Assembly (NCBI RefSeq): GCF_030403505.1
Contig: NZ_JAUEMJ010000006.1
Coordinates: forward strand, 131,126-195,125
Reading direction: 5' to 3'
Length of the DNA stretch: 64,000 bases
Origin: Glycomyces tritici
GTDB lineage: Bacteria; Actinomycetota; Actinomycetes; Mycobacteriales; Micromonosporaceae
The notes under the pieces are model-generated. The model made no database searches. It was not told the DNA's origin and saw only the letters and a program-made list of their open reading frames with translations. Positions 26,685-35,031 of this stretch are shown here, in pieces; positions within the stretch are counted from its first letter, which is position 1, and every line of letters begins with the position of its first letter. Made by a program: the position numbers and the translations under genes.

Positions 26685-27755
26685 TTACTGGCCTGCGATG
26701 AAGTTCTCGACGGAGATGCGGGCTTCCTCGTCGGAGAACTGCTTGGCCGGCGACTTCATGAAGTAGCTGGAGGCCGATTCGACCGGGCCGCCTTGGCCGC
26801 GGTCGAGGGCGATCTTCGCCGCGCGGACCGCGTCGATGATGACGCCCGCCGAGTTCGGCGAGTCCCACACCTCGAGCTTGAGCTCGGCGTTGAGCGGCAC
26901 GTCGCCGAAGGTGGTGCCCTCCAGGCGGATGTACGCCCACTTGCGGTCCGTGAGCCACGGGACGTGGTCCGACGGGCCGATGTGCACGTCCGCACCGAGC
27001 ATCTCGTGGGGGATCTGCGAGGTCACGGCCTGGGTCTTGGAGATCTTCTTGCTCTTGAGGCGGGTGCGCTCGAGCATGTTCATGAAGTCCATGTTGCCGC
27101 CGAAGTTCAGCTGGTACGTGCGGTCCAGCCGCACGCCCCGGTCTTCGAACAGCTTCGCCAGCACGCGGTGCACGATGGTGGCGCCGACCTGCGACTTGAT
27201 GTCGTCGCCCACGATCGGGATACCGGCATCGGTGAACTTCTTGGCCCATTCGGGGTCGGAGGCGATGAACACGGGGAGGGCGTTCACGAACGCGGCGCCC
27301 GCGTCGATCGCGGCCTGCGCGTAGAACTTCGCGGCCTGCTCGCTGCCCACCGGCAGGTAGCACACCACGACGTCCGTCTTCGCCGCCTTGAGCGCGGCGA
27401 CGACGTCGACCGGCTCCTCGGAGGACTCGGTGACCATCTCGGTGTAGTACTCGCCCAAACCGTCGTGCGTCGGACCGCGCAGCACCTGCACGCCCGTGGG
27501 AGGCACGTCCGCGAACTTGATGGTGTTGTTCTCCGAGGAGAAGATCGCGCTGGCCAGGTCTTGGCCGACCTTCTTGGCATCCACGTCGAACGCGGCGACG
27601 AACTCGATGTCGCTGATGTGATAGTCGCCGAACTGCACGTGCATGAGGCCGGGCACCCGGTCCTCGGGCTTGGCGTCGCGGTAGTACTCGACGCCTTGGA
27701 CCAGTGAGTTGGCGCAGTTGCCCACGCCGACAATGGCTACGCGGAGCTTACCCAT
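26685..27755 (-). CDS. ino1: Inositol-3-phosphate synthase
   Basis: Converts glucose-6-phosphate to 1L-myo-inositol-1-phosphate, an NAD-dependent step that feeds phosphatidylinositol and mycothiol synthesis in Actinobacteria. The 356-residue length is that of the short Actinobacterial type. Seen: NAD-binding [16 protein letters not shown] at residues 9-24, [30 protein letters not shown] and [14 protein letters not shown] at 27755 has GGAGG 8 bases upstream and overlaps the stop of the padR gene by 8 bp. The same ino1-padR-ponA order is known in Mycobacterium tuberculosis, and PadR is the likely controller. Confidence 0.96.
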   Translation of the reverse strand: MGKLRVAIVGVGNCANSLVQGVEYYRDAKPEDRVPGLMHVQFGDYHISDIEFVAAFDVDAKKVGQDLASAIFSSENNTIKFADVPPTGVQVLRGPTHDGLGEYYTEMVTESSEEPVDVVAALKAAKTDVVVCYLPVGSEQAAKFYAQAAIDAGAAFVNALPVFIASDPEWAKKFTDAGIPIVGDDIKSQVGATIVHRVLAKLFEDRGVRLDRTYQLNFGGNMDFMNMLERTRLKSKKISKTQAVTSQIPHEMLGADVHIGPSDHVPWLTDRKWAYIRLEGTTFGDVPLNAELKLEVWDSPNSAGVIIDAVRAAKIALDRGQGGPVESASSYFMKSPAKQFSDEEARISVENFIAGQ

Positions 27756-28431
27756 CGCGCATGCCTCCTTTGCCTTGTTTATTTGGGTCACCGGCGCTCG
27801 CAGCCGGATCGGGTGTTCCCTGTTCCGTGACGGCCTGGTGCCGTCCCGGTCCGGCGAATGGCTCGCCGAAGTCGTTGCGCTGCTCGGGGCGGCGGCTCTC
27901 CTCGGAGGCGATGAGCTCGTTGAGCCAGCGCACCTCCCGCTCGGCGGTCTCCAGTCCGTGCCGCTGGAGCTCGAGCCCGTAGGCGTCGAGCCGCTCGGCG
28001 GTGCGGCTGAGGGCCTCGCGCATGCGTTCGCGCCGCTCTTCGACGCGGCGGCGGCGGGCCTCGAGGATCCGCAGTCGCGTGGCCGGGTCGGTGCGGGAGA
28101 AGAACGCGAAGTGCACGCCGAAGAGGGCCTCGTCGGCCGATTCGGGGCCGGCGTCGGCCATGAGCTGAGCGAAGTGCTCTTTGCCTTCGGGTGTGAGCCG
28201 GTAGACCTTGCGGGCCCGGCGCCCGGTGAGCAGCGGTGTCTCTGCCGCACCCTCTCGTGGGGTCTCCTCGGCGATGAGTCCGCGTTGACGCATGCGCTTG
28301 AGGGTGGGGTAGAGGGAGCCGTAGCTGAACGCGGCTCTGATGGCCCCGAGCAGGGCCAGGAGGCGTTTGCGCAGCTCGTAGCCGTGCATGGGGGTTTCGT
28401 GCAGGAGTCCCAGAATGGCCAGCTCGAGCAT
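27748..28431 (-). CDS. PadR family transcription regulator, probable regulator of ino1
   Basis: A 227-residue regulator. The N-terminal winged helix reads [20 protein letters not shown], then [19 protein letters not shown], diagnostic of PadR. A long charged coiled-coil helix (residues about 115-175) for dimerisation follows, with a low-complexity C-terminus ([12 protein letters not shown]). Its last codons overlap the ino1 start by 8 bp and contain the ino1 Shine-Dalgarno, so translation is coupled. A large palindrome 27-63 bp upstream is the likely operator, implying autoregulation of padR-ino1 and perhaps control of divergent ponA. Confidence 0.92.
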   Translation of the reverse strand: MLELAILGLLHETPMHGYELRKRLLALLGAIRAAFSYGSLYPTLKRMRQRGLIAEETPREGAAETPLLTGRRARKVYRLTPEGKEHFAQLMADAGPESADEALFGVHFAFFSRTDPATRLRILEARRRRVEERRERMREALSRTAERLDAYGLELQRHGLETAEREVRWLNELIASEESRRPEQRNDFGEPFAGPGRHQAVTEQGTPDPAASAGDPNKQGKGGMRDG

Positions 28432-28777
28432 CGCGTCCCTCCTCTCACACGGCGATCTAACGCTTTGATGTATCGGGTCGATACATCAGCGTTAACCATA
28501 GCGGCAGGCGCAAATCACGTCAAGGCGCACGTCCGCGCCCTGTTCAGAGGGGCTTTGTTCCGATAGGCTGGCCCACCAAGCGATCTAGCAGAGTTCTCGC
28601 AGATTCAATGTGCGAAACTGCGAGACGACCGGCCACCCCCCATGCCGGGAGTAGACCTTTGCGACCGCCGGTCCGCCGGGCGCGTGTTCCCCTCGGAACG
28701 CCGCACGCCGGGTGCACCGGGCCGACCGGCAAAACCCGGAAAAATGCCCGGGTTACACAGCACGTGGATGGTTGAGC
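28432..28777. promoter_or_regulatory. Divergent control region of padR-ino1 and ponA
   Basis: This 346-bp spacer contains the PadR palindrome (28458-28494) near padR. Near ponA a hairpin AACCCGG (28733-28739) / CCGGGTT (28748-28754) lies 24 bases before the ATG. No gene is seen. Confidence 0.55.
28458..28494. promoter_or_regulatory. Probable PadR operator
   Basis: A 37-bp palindrome: TAACGCT, then GATGTATCG-GGT-CGATACATC, then AGCGTTA. The inner arms (28467-28475, 28479-28487) and outer arms (28458-28464, 28488-28494) pair perfectly; only TT at 28465-28466 is unmatched. The ATGTATCG-type core fits PadR sites. Confidence 0.8.
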
Positions 28778-31700
28778 ATGAGCGACTACGGTTATCGTCC
28801 CGCCCCGCCCCCTGAGGACGGCAGGCCCCAGGGCCGCGGCGGACGACCGGACGGCCGCGCCTACGGCAGTGCCAACGGCAACGGCGGCTCCGGGGACCGC
28901 CAGGGCGACTACGGCTGGGGCGGCCAGCAGCAGGGAGGCCAGGGCCAAGGTCCGGGCCAAGGCCCGGGCCAGTCCCCGCGACCGCGCCAGCAGCCGTACG
29001 GCACCCCCGCCTCGGGCAGCGCCGCGGTCGGCCGCGGCGCCGTCCCGCCGCGCGGCTCCGCCTCGGTCGGCCGCCCCACCGGCTCGGCCTCTGTGGGCGG
29101 CGCCTCCGGGAGCGCCTCGGTCGGGGGTCAGCCCGGCACGGGCCGCACCGGCCGCGCCAGCGTCGGCTCGGCCTCCGTCGGTTCGGCTTCGGTCGGCTCC
29201 GCCGCTGTGGGATCGGCCTCAGTCGGTTCGGCCTCGGTCCGGCCCGTGAGCCCGGCCGGCCCCGGCGACCGGACCGGGCGCGCCAGCGTCGCCGGCGCGC
29301 GCCGCGCCGGCAAGGGCCCGAAGGACAAGAGCGACCTCGAAGGCGGCAAGAAGAAGCGCAAGCGCCTCGGCCGCAAGATGCTCGCCGCCATGATCGCCCT
29401 CGGCGTCCTCTTCGTGACCGGTGTGACGATCGTCGGCTCCTACTTCTTCGTCACCGTGGACGACCCCAGCGACATCTCCCGCGCGGGCGAGTCGACCAGC
29501 TTCTACTTCTCGGACGGGACCCAGGCGGGCGGCTACGGCGACACACTGCGCCTGCAGGCCGAGGACGACGAGATCCCCCAGATCGTGAAGGACGCGCTCG
29601 TCGCGACCGAGGACCGCAAGTTCTACGACCACAGCGGCGTCGACTTCGCCGGCACGATGCGCGCGGTCGTCAACAACATCTCCGGCGGCGACACGCAGGG
29701 CGCCTCGACGATCACCCAGCAGTACGCGGGCATGGTCATGGCCATCCGCGACGAGATCTCCTACGACCGCAAGGCCAAGGAAGCGGCCATGGCGTTCAAG
29801 ATCGAGCAGAAGTACGACAAGGACCAGATCATCTCGGCCTACCTCAACCTGGCCTGGTACGGACGCGGCGCCACCGGCGTCGAGGCCGCGGCGAAGGTCT
29901 ACTTCAACAAGGGCCTCCAAGACCTGACACCGGGCGAGGCGGCCTACATCGTCATGCAGGTCAAGTCCCCCGACGGCACCTACGACCCGTACTACGGCGA
30001 GGGCAACGGGGACGTGTTCGACGCGGAGGCCACCCAGGCCCGCTGGGACTACTCGATGGACGCCATGCTCGAAGAGGGCTACATCTCCCAGGCGGAGCGC
30101 GACGCCGAGGAGCTGCCCGTACCGACCAACGACTTCAACTCCGCGGGCTCGTGGGGCGGCAACACCAACGTGGGCTTCATCATCAACGAGCTCGACGGGT
30201 ACGTCTTCGACGAGCTCGAGAGCCGGTACGGCCTCACCAAGACCGAGCTGTACGGCGGCAAGGAGGAGACCGGCGGGTACTCGGTCAACCTCACGATCGA
30301 CCCGACGATCCAGGACCAGCTCGCCCTCACCGGCTCGCGCGGCGACATCAAGGTCAAGAAGAACGACAAGGGCGAGTACCTCAACGAGAACGACGAGGTC
30401 GTCCAGACCATCGAAGAGGCCGAGAAGGACCTCACCGAGGAGGACTACGCCCAGTTCGAGAACGACAACGACAAGGCCGCGCTGAAGGACTACGAGGAGT
30501 ACATGATGACGGCCATGGTCGCCATCGATCCCGAGACCGGCGCGATCCTCGGCTACTACGGCGGTGACAACGGCTTCGGCGTCGACAAGGCCGGACCCGA
30601 GTCGCCGCACCCGTCGTCCTCGACGTTCAAGATGATCACCGCCGCCACCGCGATCTCCGAGGGCGACTCGATCGACTCCTGGTTCAACGCGGACTCGCCG
30701 CGGAAGTTCGACAGCCTCACCGACGACGAGAGCGAGACCTGCATCGGCGGCGGCGAATGGCCGAACTGCACGCTGCGCAACGGCAGCCAGCAGAAGGACC
30801 TCGAGCTGACGCTCACCGACGCGGTGCGCGACTCGAAGAACACCCCGATGTACACGATCGCCGAGAAGTACGGCGCCGACACCATCCTGGACTACGCCGA
30901 CAGGATGGGCCTGAGCATGATGAACCAGGCCCGCACGCTCGAGGACTCCTCCGGCAAGACCTGGGACGGCCGCAGCGTCAACTACCAGTTCCACGACAAC
31001 GAGACCTACACGCAGTACGGCCAGGCCGTCGACGCCGCGGGCGACCCGGTCACCGACGACTCCGGCAACTGGGACCCGATGGCGCCGGTCCAGGTCGACA
31101 GCGACTGCAACCCGATCGTGAACACCGAAGGCCAGTTCCTCGTCACCGAGGACGAGAAGCCGGTGCCCTGCAAGATCGGCGACAAGGGCGACACCGACCC
31201 CTTCTACAACCACATCGCGTTCGGCCAGTACCCCACGAGCGTGCGCGACATGGCCTCCGTCTACGCCACCATCGCCAACGACGGCCTCTACAACGAGTCG
31301 CACTTCGTCGCCTCTGTCACCGACAACGAGGGCAACCCGGTCCCCGAGGTCCGCAAGCTCGAAAGCGACCAGGCCATCGACACGGAAGTCGCCCAGGACC
31401 TGCAGTGGGTCGGCTCGGAGATCGGCGGCGAGTCCGAAACCGACCAGCTCCCCCGCGACTACTTCGGCAAGACCGGCACCTGGGAGGCGACCTGCGACGA
31501 CTGCGAGTCCAGCTGGAACGCCCACGCCTGGTACGTCGGCGCGATCCCGCAGCTCTCGATCGCCGCGTGGGTCGGCAACGTGACCTCCGAGTCCATGCCG
31601 ATCGCCGCCCCCGGCGGCGACAAGGACAGCGTGTTCGGCTCCAACACCGCCTACCCGGTGTGGTTCAAGGCCATGGAGCGGATCCTCGATGAGACCGGGT

Positions 31701-32089
31701 GGGAAGAGGAGTCCTGGGCGGGCAAGGCCAACGCGGGCAACGAGACCTACTGGGACATCGAAGCCGCGGGGGCCAACGAGGGCGGTGAGTTCTGCGCCGC
31801 CAAGCCCGAGAACGAACTGTGCGCCGGCCAGCAGGAGGAAGAGGAAGAGCCGCAATGCGAGGACGGCGAAGGCGGGAACAACGGGAACGGCAACGGCAAC
31901 GACCAGGAGTGCGAGACCACTCCTGAGGAGGGCACGTCGCCGACCGCGGACCCGACGGAGACCCCGAGCGAAGACGAGTGCGACGGGTTCTTCCCGCCCC
32001 CCAGCTGCGAAGAGGAGACCTCCTCGCCGCCGACGGAGGAGACCAGCTCCACTCCTGATGAGGACGGGAACCGCAACGACAACGGTTGA
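28778..32089 (+). CDS. ponA: Bifunctional penicillin-binding protein (transglycosylase/transpeptidase)
   Basis: A 1103-residue class A PBP that polymerises and cross-links peptidoglycan. Residues 1-200 are a cytoplasmic low-complexity tail with repeated SASVG/SAAVG units (about 100-155). A membrane segment (MLAAMIALGVLFVTGVTIVG) follows near residue 210. The GT51 domain shows EDRKFYDHSGVDF, GASTITQQ and [20 protein letters not shown]. The transpeptidase has Ser in SSTFKM, SKN in DSKNTP and KTGT in YFGKTGTWEA. The last 100 residues are an acidic Cys/Thr/Pro tail. ATG at 28778 is chosen by the start of the MSDYGYRPAPPPE tail; its Shine-Dalgarno is weak. Synteny matches mycobacterial ponA1. Confidence 0.95.
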   Translation: MSDYGYRPAPPPEDGRPQGRGGRPDGRAYGSANGNGGSGDRQGDYGWGGQQQGGQGQGPGQGPGQSPRPRQQPYGTPASGSAAVGRGAVPPRGSASVGRPTGSASVGGASGSASVGGQPGTGRTGRASVGSASVGSASVGSAAVGSASVGSASVRPVSPAGPGDRTGRASVAGARRAGKGPKDKSDLEGGKKKRKRLGRKMLAAMIALGVLFVTGVTIVGSYFFVTVDDPSDISRAGESTSFYFSDGTQAGGYGDTLRLQAEDDEIPQIVKDALVATEDRKFYDHSGVDFAGTMRAVVNNISGGDTQGASTITQQYAGMVMAIRDEISYDRKAKEAAMAFKIEQKYDKDQIISAYLNLAWYGRGATGVEAAAKVYFNKGLQDLTPGEAAYIVMQVKSPDGTYDPYYGEGNGDVFDAEATQARWDYSMDAMLEEGYISQAERDAEELPVPTNDFNSAGSWGGNTNVGFIINELDGYVFDELESRYGLTKTELYGGKEETGGYSVNLTIDPTIQDQLALTGSRGDIKVKKNDKGEYLNENDEVVQTIEEAEKDLTEEDYAQFENDNDKAALKDYEEYMMTAMVAIDPETGAILGYYGGDNGFGVDKAGPESPHPSSSTFKMITAATAISEGDSIDSWFNADSPRKFDSLTDDESETCIGGGEWPNCTLRNGSQQKDLELTLTDAVRDSKNTPMYTIAEKYGADTILDYADRMGLSMMNQARTLEDSSGKTWDGRSVNYQFHDNETYTQYGQAVDAAGDPVTDDSGNWDPMAPVQVDSDCNPIVNTEGQFLVTEDEKPVPCKIGDKGDTDPFYNHIAFGQYPTSVRDMASVYATIANDGLYNESHFVASVTDNEGNPVPEVRKLESDQAIDTEVAQDLQWVGSEIGGESETDQLPRDYFGKTGTWEATCDDCESSWNAHAWYVGAIPQLSIAAWVGNVTSESMPIAAPGGDKDSVFGSNTAYPVWFKAMERILDETGWEEESWAGKANAGNETYWDIEAAGANEGGEFCAAKPENELCAGQQEEEEEPQCEDGEGGNNGNGNGNDQECETTPEEGTSPTADPTETPSEDECDGFFPPPSCEEETSSPPTEETSSTPDEDGNRNDNG

Positions 32090-32125
32090 CCTCGCGTGAA
32101 CGCGACGAACCACCGATAGCGCCAG

Positions 32126-32164
32126 GACGGCGGCATGGGCCACAATAGGGCCCATGCCGCCGTC
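32126..32164. terminator. 16-bp hairpin containing the next gene's start codon
   Basis: GACGGCGGCATGGGCC (32126-32141) pairs perfectly with GGCCCATGCCGCCGTC (32149-32164), followed by TTTC. It is a likely ponA terminator, but its 3' arm contains the ATG (32154) of the downstream gene and its loop holds part of a CACAAT -10-like sequence. Confidence 0.6.
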
Positions 32165-33686
32165 TTTCACTGAGCAACCGCGTTCGAACGAGCGCCCCTC
32201 GGTCGCCCCCACCCGCACCGACCGCCTCGCCCGCTTCGCCTCCGGCCTGATCGGCGGACCCTTCGGCGACCACGCCGTCGACCCGCCGCGGCGCCGCTAC
32301 TGGACGCCCGTGCGGGTCGTCCTCCTCACCGGACTCGTCGCCTTCGCGATCAGCTGGCTGCAGAAGTACCCGTGCGCATCGGGCGGCTGGACCGACTGGG
32401 CCCAGTACACGAACGCCTGCTACACCGACATCCGCGCGCTGTGGGGCGCCGAGCGGCTCAACGAAGGCGCGATCCCCTACCGTGACCATCCGGTCGAATA
32501 CCCGGTACTGACCGGCTGGTTCATGGGCGTCCTCGGGCAGATCGCCTTCCGCCTCGGCAACATCTTCGGCACCGACGGCGGCCCGATCTTCTACCACCTC
32601 AACGCGATCGTGCTCTTCATCTGCGGCGCCGCCGCCATCGCGATCCTGCACAGGATTCGCGAGGACAACCGCCGCACCGACCTCCCCGGCCCGAACCCGG
32701 ACCCGGCGCTCGTCCACTCCCGGCCCTCGAGGCCCTGGGACGCGATGATGCTCGCCGCCGCGCCGATCGTCCTCGTCACCGCCACCGTCAACTGGGACCT
32801 GTTCGCCATCGCCCTGTCGATGCCGTTCTTCCTGTACTGGCAGCGCAGCCGCCCGATCATGGCCGGGCTGTTCCTCGGCCTCGCCGTCGCCGCGAAGTTC
32901 TACGCGCTCCTGTTCATCGGCCCGCTGCTCATCCTCGCGTTCCGCCAGCGCAAGCTCCTGCCCGCGCTGCAGGCCACCGCGACCGCCGCCGTCGTGTGGG
33001 CCGTGATCAACGCGCCCGTCGCGTACTTCTGGCGCGACTCGTGGATGCGGTTCTTCGAGCTCAACTCCGAACGCCCCGTCGACTGGGGCACCGGCTGGTA
33101 CGTCCTGCGCGGCGTCACCGGCTGGGAGAAGCTCTGGGACTCCGAGTACGTCAACGACCTGTACCTGGTGCTGTTCGCCTTGTCGTGCATCGGGATCGCC
33201 CTGCTCGGGCTCTTCGCGGGCCGCAGGCCCGGCATCCCCGGCCTGCGCGGCATCGCGACCGCCGACGACCTCATGCCGCGCCTCGCGCAGCTGTGCTTCC
33301 TCGTCGTGGCCGCGTTCCTGCTCTTCGGCAAGGTCTGGTCGCAGCAGTACGTGCTGTGGCTCCTGCCGCTCGCGGTCCTCGCCCGCCCCAAGTGGGGCGC
33401 GTTCCTGCTCTGGCAGGCCGCCGAGCTGTTCTACTTCTTCTCGTTCTACGGCAAGATGCTGCAGGTCTCCGCCGACGGCGAGGACCGGGGCATCCCCGAG
33501 TTCCTGTTCCTCACCGCCGCCGCCTCACGCTGGATCATGGTCGCGGTGATGTGCGCCCTCATCGTGCAGGAGGTGCTCATCCCGCGTCTGGACTCGGTGC
33601 GAGGCCTTCGGCCGCGGCCCAGGCCCGCAGCTGCGACTCCGCCTCCTCGCGAGACATCGGACCCCGCTCCAGCCGCAGCTCCTTGA
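32154..33686 (+). CDS. Polytopic membrane glycosyltransferase, GT87/DUF2029-like
   Basis: A 510-residue membrane protein with about ten helices, after a 50-residue cytoplasmic N-terminus. It resembles GT87 family polyprenyl-phosphate-dependent mannosyltransferase-like proteins and sits where mycobacteria have a similar membrane protein after ponA1. Seen: WTDWAQYTNACYTDIRALW and IPYRDHPVEYPVLTGWFMG in the first outer loop, with acidic residues typical of GT-C enzymes. The sugar and acceptor are unknown; a role in wall polysaccharide assembly is inferred from ponA. It overlaps the 3' end of cca by 110 bp, convergently. Its start lies inside a hairpin, with CACAAT seven bases upstream. Confidence 0.78.
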   Translation: MPPSFTEQPRSNERPSVAPTRTDRLARFASGLIGGPFGDHAVDPPRRRYWTPVRVVLLTGLVAFAISWLQKYPCASGGWTDWAQYTNACYTDIRALWGAERLNEGAIPYRDHPVEYPVLTGWFMGVLGQIAFRLGNIFGTDGGPIFYHLNAIVLFICGAAAIAILHRIREDNRRTDLPGPNPDPALVHSRPSRPWDAMMLAAAPIVLVTATVNWDLFAIALSMPFFLYWQRSRPIMAGLFLGLAVAAKFYALLFIGPLLILAFRQRKLLPALQATATAAVVWAVINAPVAYFWRDSWMRFFELNSERPVDWGTGWYVLRGVTGWEKLWDSEYVNDLYLVLFALSCIGIALLGLFAGRRPGIPGLRGIATADDLMPRLAQLCFLVVAAFLLFGKVWSQQYVLWLLPLAVLARPKWGAFLLWQAAELFYFFSFYGKMLQVSADGEDRGIPEFLFLTAAASRWIMVAVMCALIVQEVLIPRLDSVRGLRPRPRPAAATPPPRETSDPAPAAAP

Positions 33687-35001
33687 GATAGGCCCACGCC
33701 CGGCCCACCTGCGGGCCGGGCGGGAGGCCCAGGAGCTCCATGATCGCGTTGCCGTCGAGGTCCGGGCGCACCGCGCGCAGGTCCTCCTCGGCGCGGATGC
33801 GCGCGATCCGGTCCTCGAACGCGTCGTAGTCGCGGCGCAGCCGCTCGGCCTTGCGGCGGTTGCGGGTCGTGCAGTCCGACCGCACCAGCAGGTGCAGCCG
33901 GTCGAGCTGCGCCTCCGCGTCGGTCACGTACCGGCGCACGGCCGAGTCGGTCCAGCCGGCGTCGCCGTAGCCGTAGAAGCGCAGGTGCAGCGAGATGAGC
34001 AGCGAGACGGCCTGCACGTCGGCCTTCGGGAACTTCAGCTCCCGCATGCGCCTGCGCGCCAGGCGGGCCCCGGCCACATCGTGGTGGTGGAAGGTGACCC
34101 CGCCGCCTTCGGCCACATCCTTGGTCTCGGGCTTGCCGATGTCGTGCAGCAGGGCCGCGAGCCGCAGCAGCAGGTCCGGGCCGTCCTGCTCGAGCGCGAT
34201 CGCGTTGCGCAGCACCTGCAGCGAATGCTCGTAGACGTCCTTGTGCTGGGCGTGCTCGTCGATCTCCATGCGCAGCGCCGGAAGCTCCGGCAGGAAATGC
34301 TCGGCCAGGCCCGTGTCGACCAGGATGCGCAGGCCCACCACCGGGTCGGGCGCCGTCAAGAGCTTCACGAACTCGTCGCGGATGCGCTCGGCGGTGATCC
34401 GGCCGAGCTCGGGCGCCATGCGCCGCATCGCGTCCAGCGTCTGGGGGTCGATCCCGAACCCCAGCTGCGCGGCGAACCGCGCCGCCCGCAGCATCCGCAG
34501 CGGGTCGTCGGCGAACGAGGACTCCGGCGACGCCGGCGTCCGGATCGTCTGCCGGGCGATGTCCGCCAGGCCCCCGAAGGGGTCCGTGAACTCGTGGCCC
34601 GGCACCGAGACCGCCATCGCGTTCACCGTGAAGTCGCGCCGCTCCAGATCGTCGACGAGGTTGTCCCCGTACCGGACGATCGGATTGCGGCTCACCCGGT
34701 CGTAGGCGTCCGCGCGGAAGGTCGTCACCTCGACCTGCTCGCCCCGGAACAACCCCCCGATCGTCCCGAAGTCCGCCCCCGTGGTCCACACCGTCGAGCA
34801 GTGCGCCCGCAGGATCGCCTCGGTCGCCTCCGGACGCGCGTCCGTCGTGAAATCGAGGTCGCTCACGCTCCGGCGCAGCACCGCGTCCCGGACCGGGCCG
34901 CCGACCAGATGCAGCTCGAAGCCGCCGTCCGCGAACACCCGACCCAGTTCATCGGCTATGGGCGGGACCGTGATTTCCTTACCGCTACTGTTGTCAGACA
35001 T
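33577..35001 (-). CDS. cca: CCA tRNA nucleotidyltransferase
   Basis: Adds or repairs the 3'-CCA of tRNAs; the tRNA-Leu gene in this window lacks an encoded CCA, so the function is needed. The 474-residue protein has the nucleotidyltransferase motif LVGGPVRDAVL near residue 32 and SDLDFTTDARP with the metal-binding DxD. RRDFTVNAMAV follows near residue 122, then DPLRMLRAARFAAQLGF, then an HD domain (LLRLAALLHDIGKPET near residue 290). ATG at 35001 is 30 bp from the divergent murJ start. The murJ-adjacent position is conserved in Actinobacteria. Confidence 0.95.
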   Translation of the reverse strand: MSDNSSGKEITVPPIADELGRVFADGGFELHLVGGPVRDAVLRRSVSDLDFTTDARPEATEAILRAHCSTVWTTGADFGTIGGLFRGEQVEVTTFRADAYDRVSRNPIVRYGDNLVDDLERRDFTVNAMAVSVPGHEFTDPFGGLADIARQTIRTPASPESSFADDPLRMLRAARFAAQLGFGIDPQTLDAMRRMAPELGRITAERIRDEFVKLLTAPDPVVGLRILVDTGLAEHFLPELPALRMEIDEHAQHKDVYEHSLQVLRNAIALEQDGPDLLLRLAALLHDIGKPETKDVAEGGGVTFHHHDVAGARLARRRMRELKFPKADVQAVSLLISLHLRFYGYGDAGWTDSAVRRYVTDAEAQLDRLHLLVRSDCTTRNRRKAERLRRDYDAFEDRIARIRAEEDLRAVRPDLDGNAIMELLGLPPGPQVGRAWAYLKELRLERGPMSREEAESQLRAWAAAEGLAPSPDAG

Positions 35002-35031
35002 CGCCGGGCAAGCTTAGCGGAGAGTGCGAGA

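Noticed and set aside
29020..29240. CRISPR-like repeats in the 5' part of ponA
   Set aside because: The direct repeats are codons for SASVG units in a continuous reading frame, without unique spacers.
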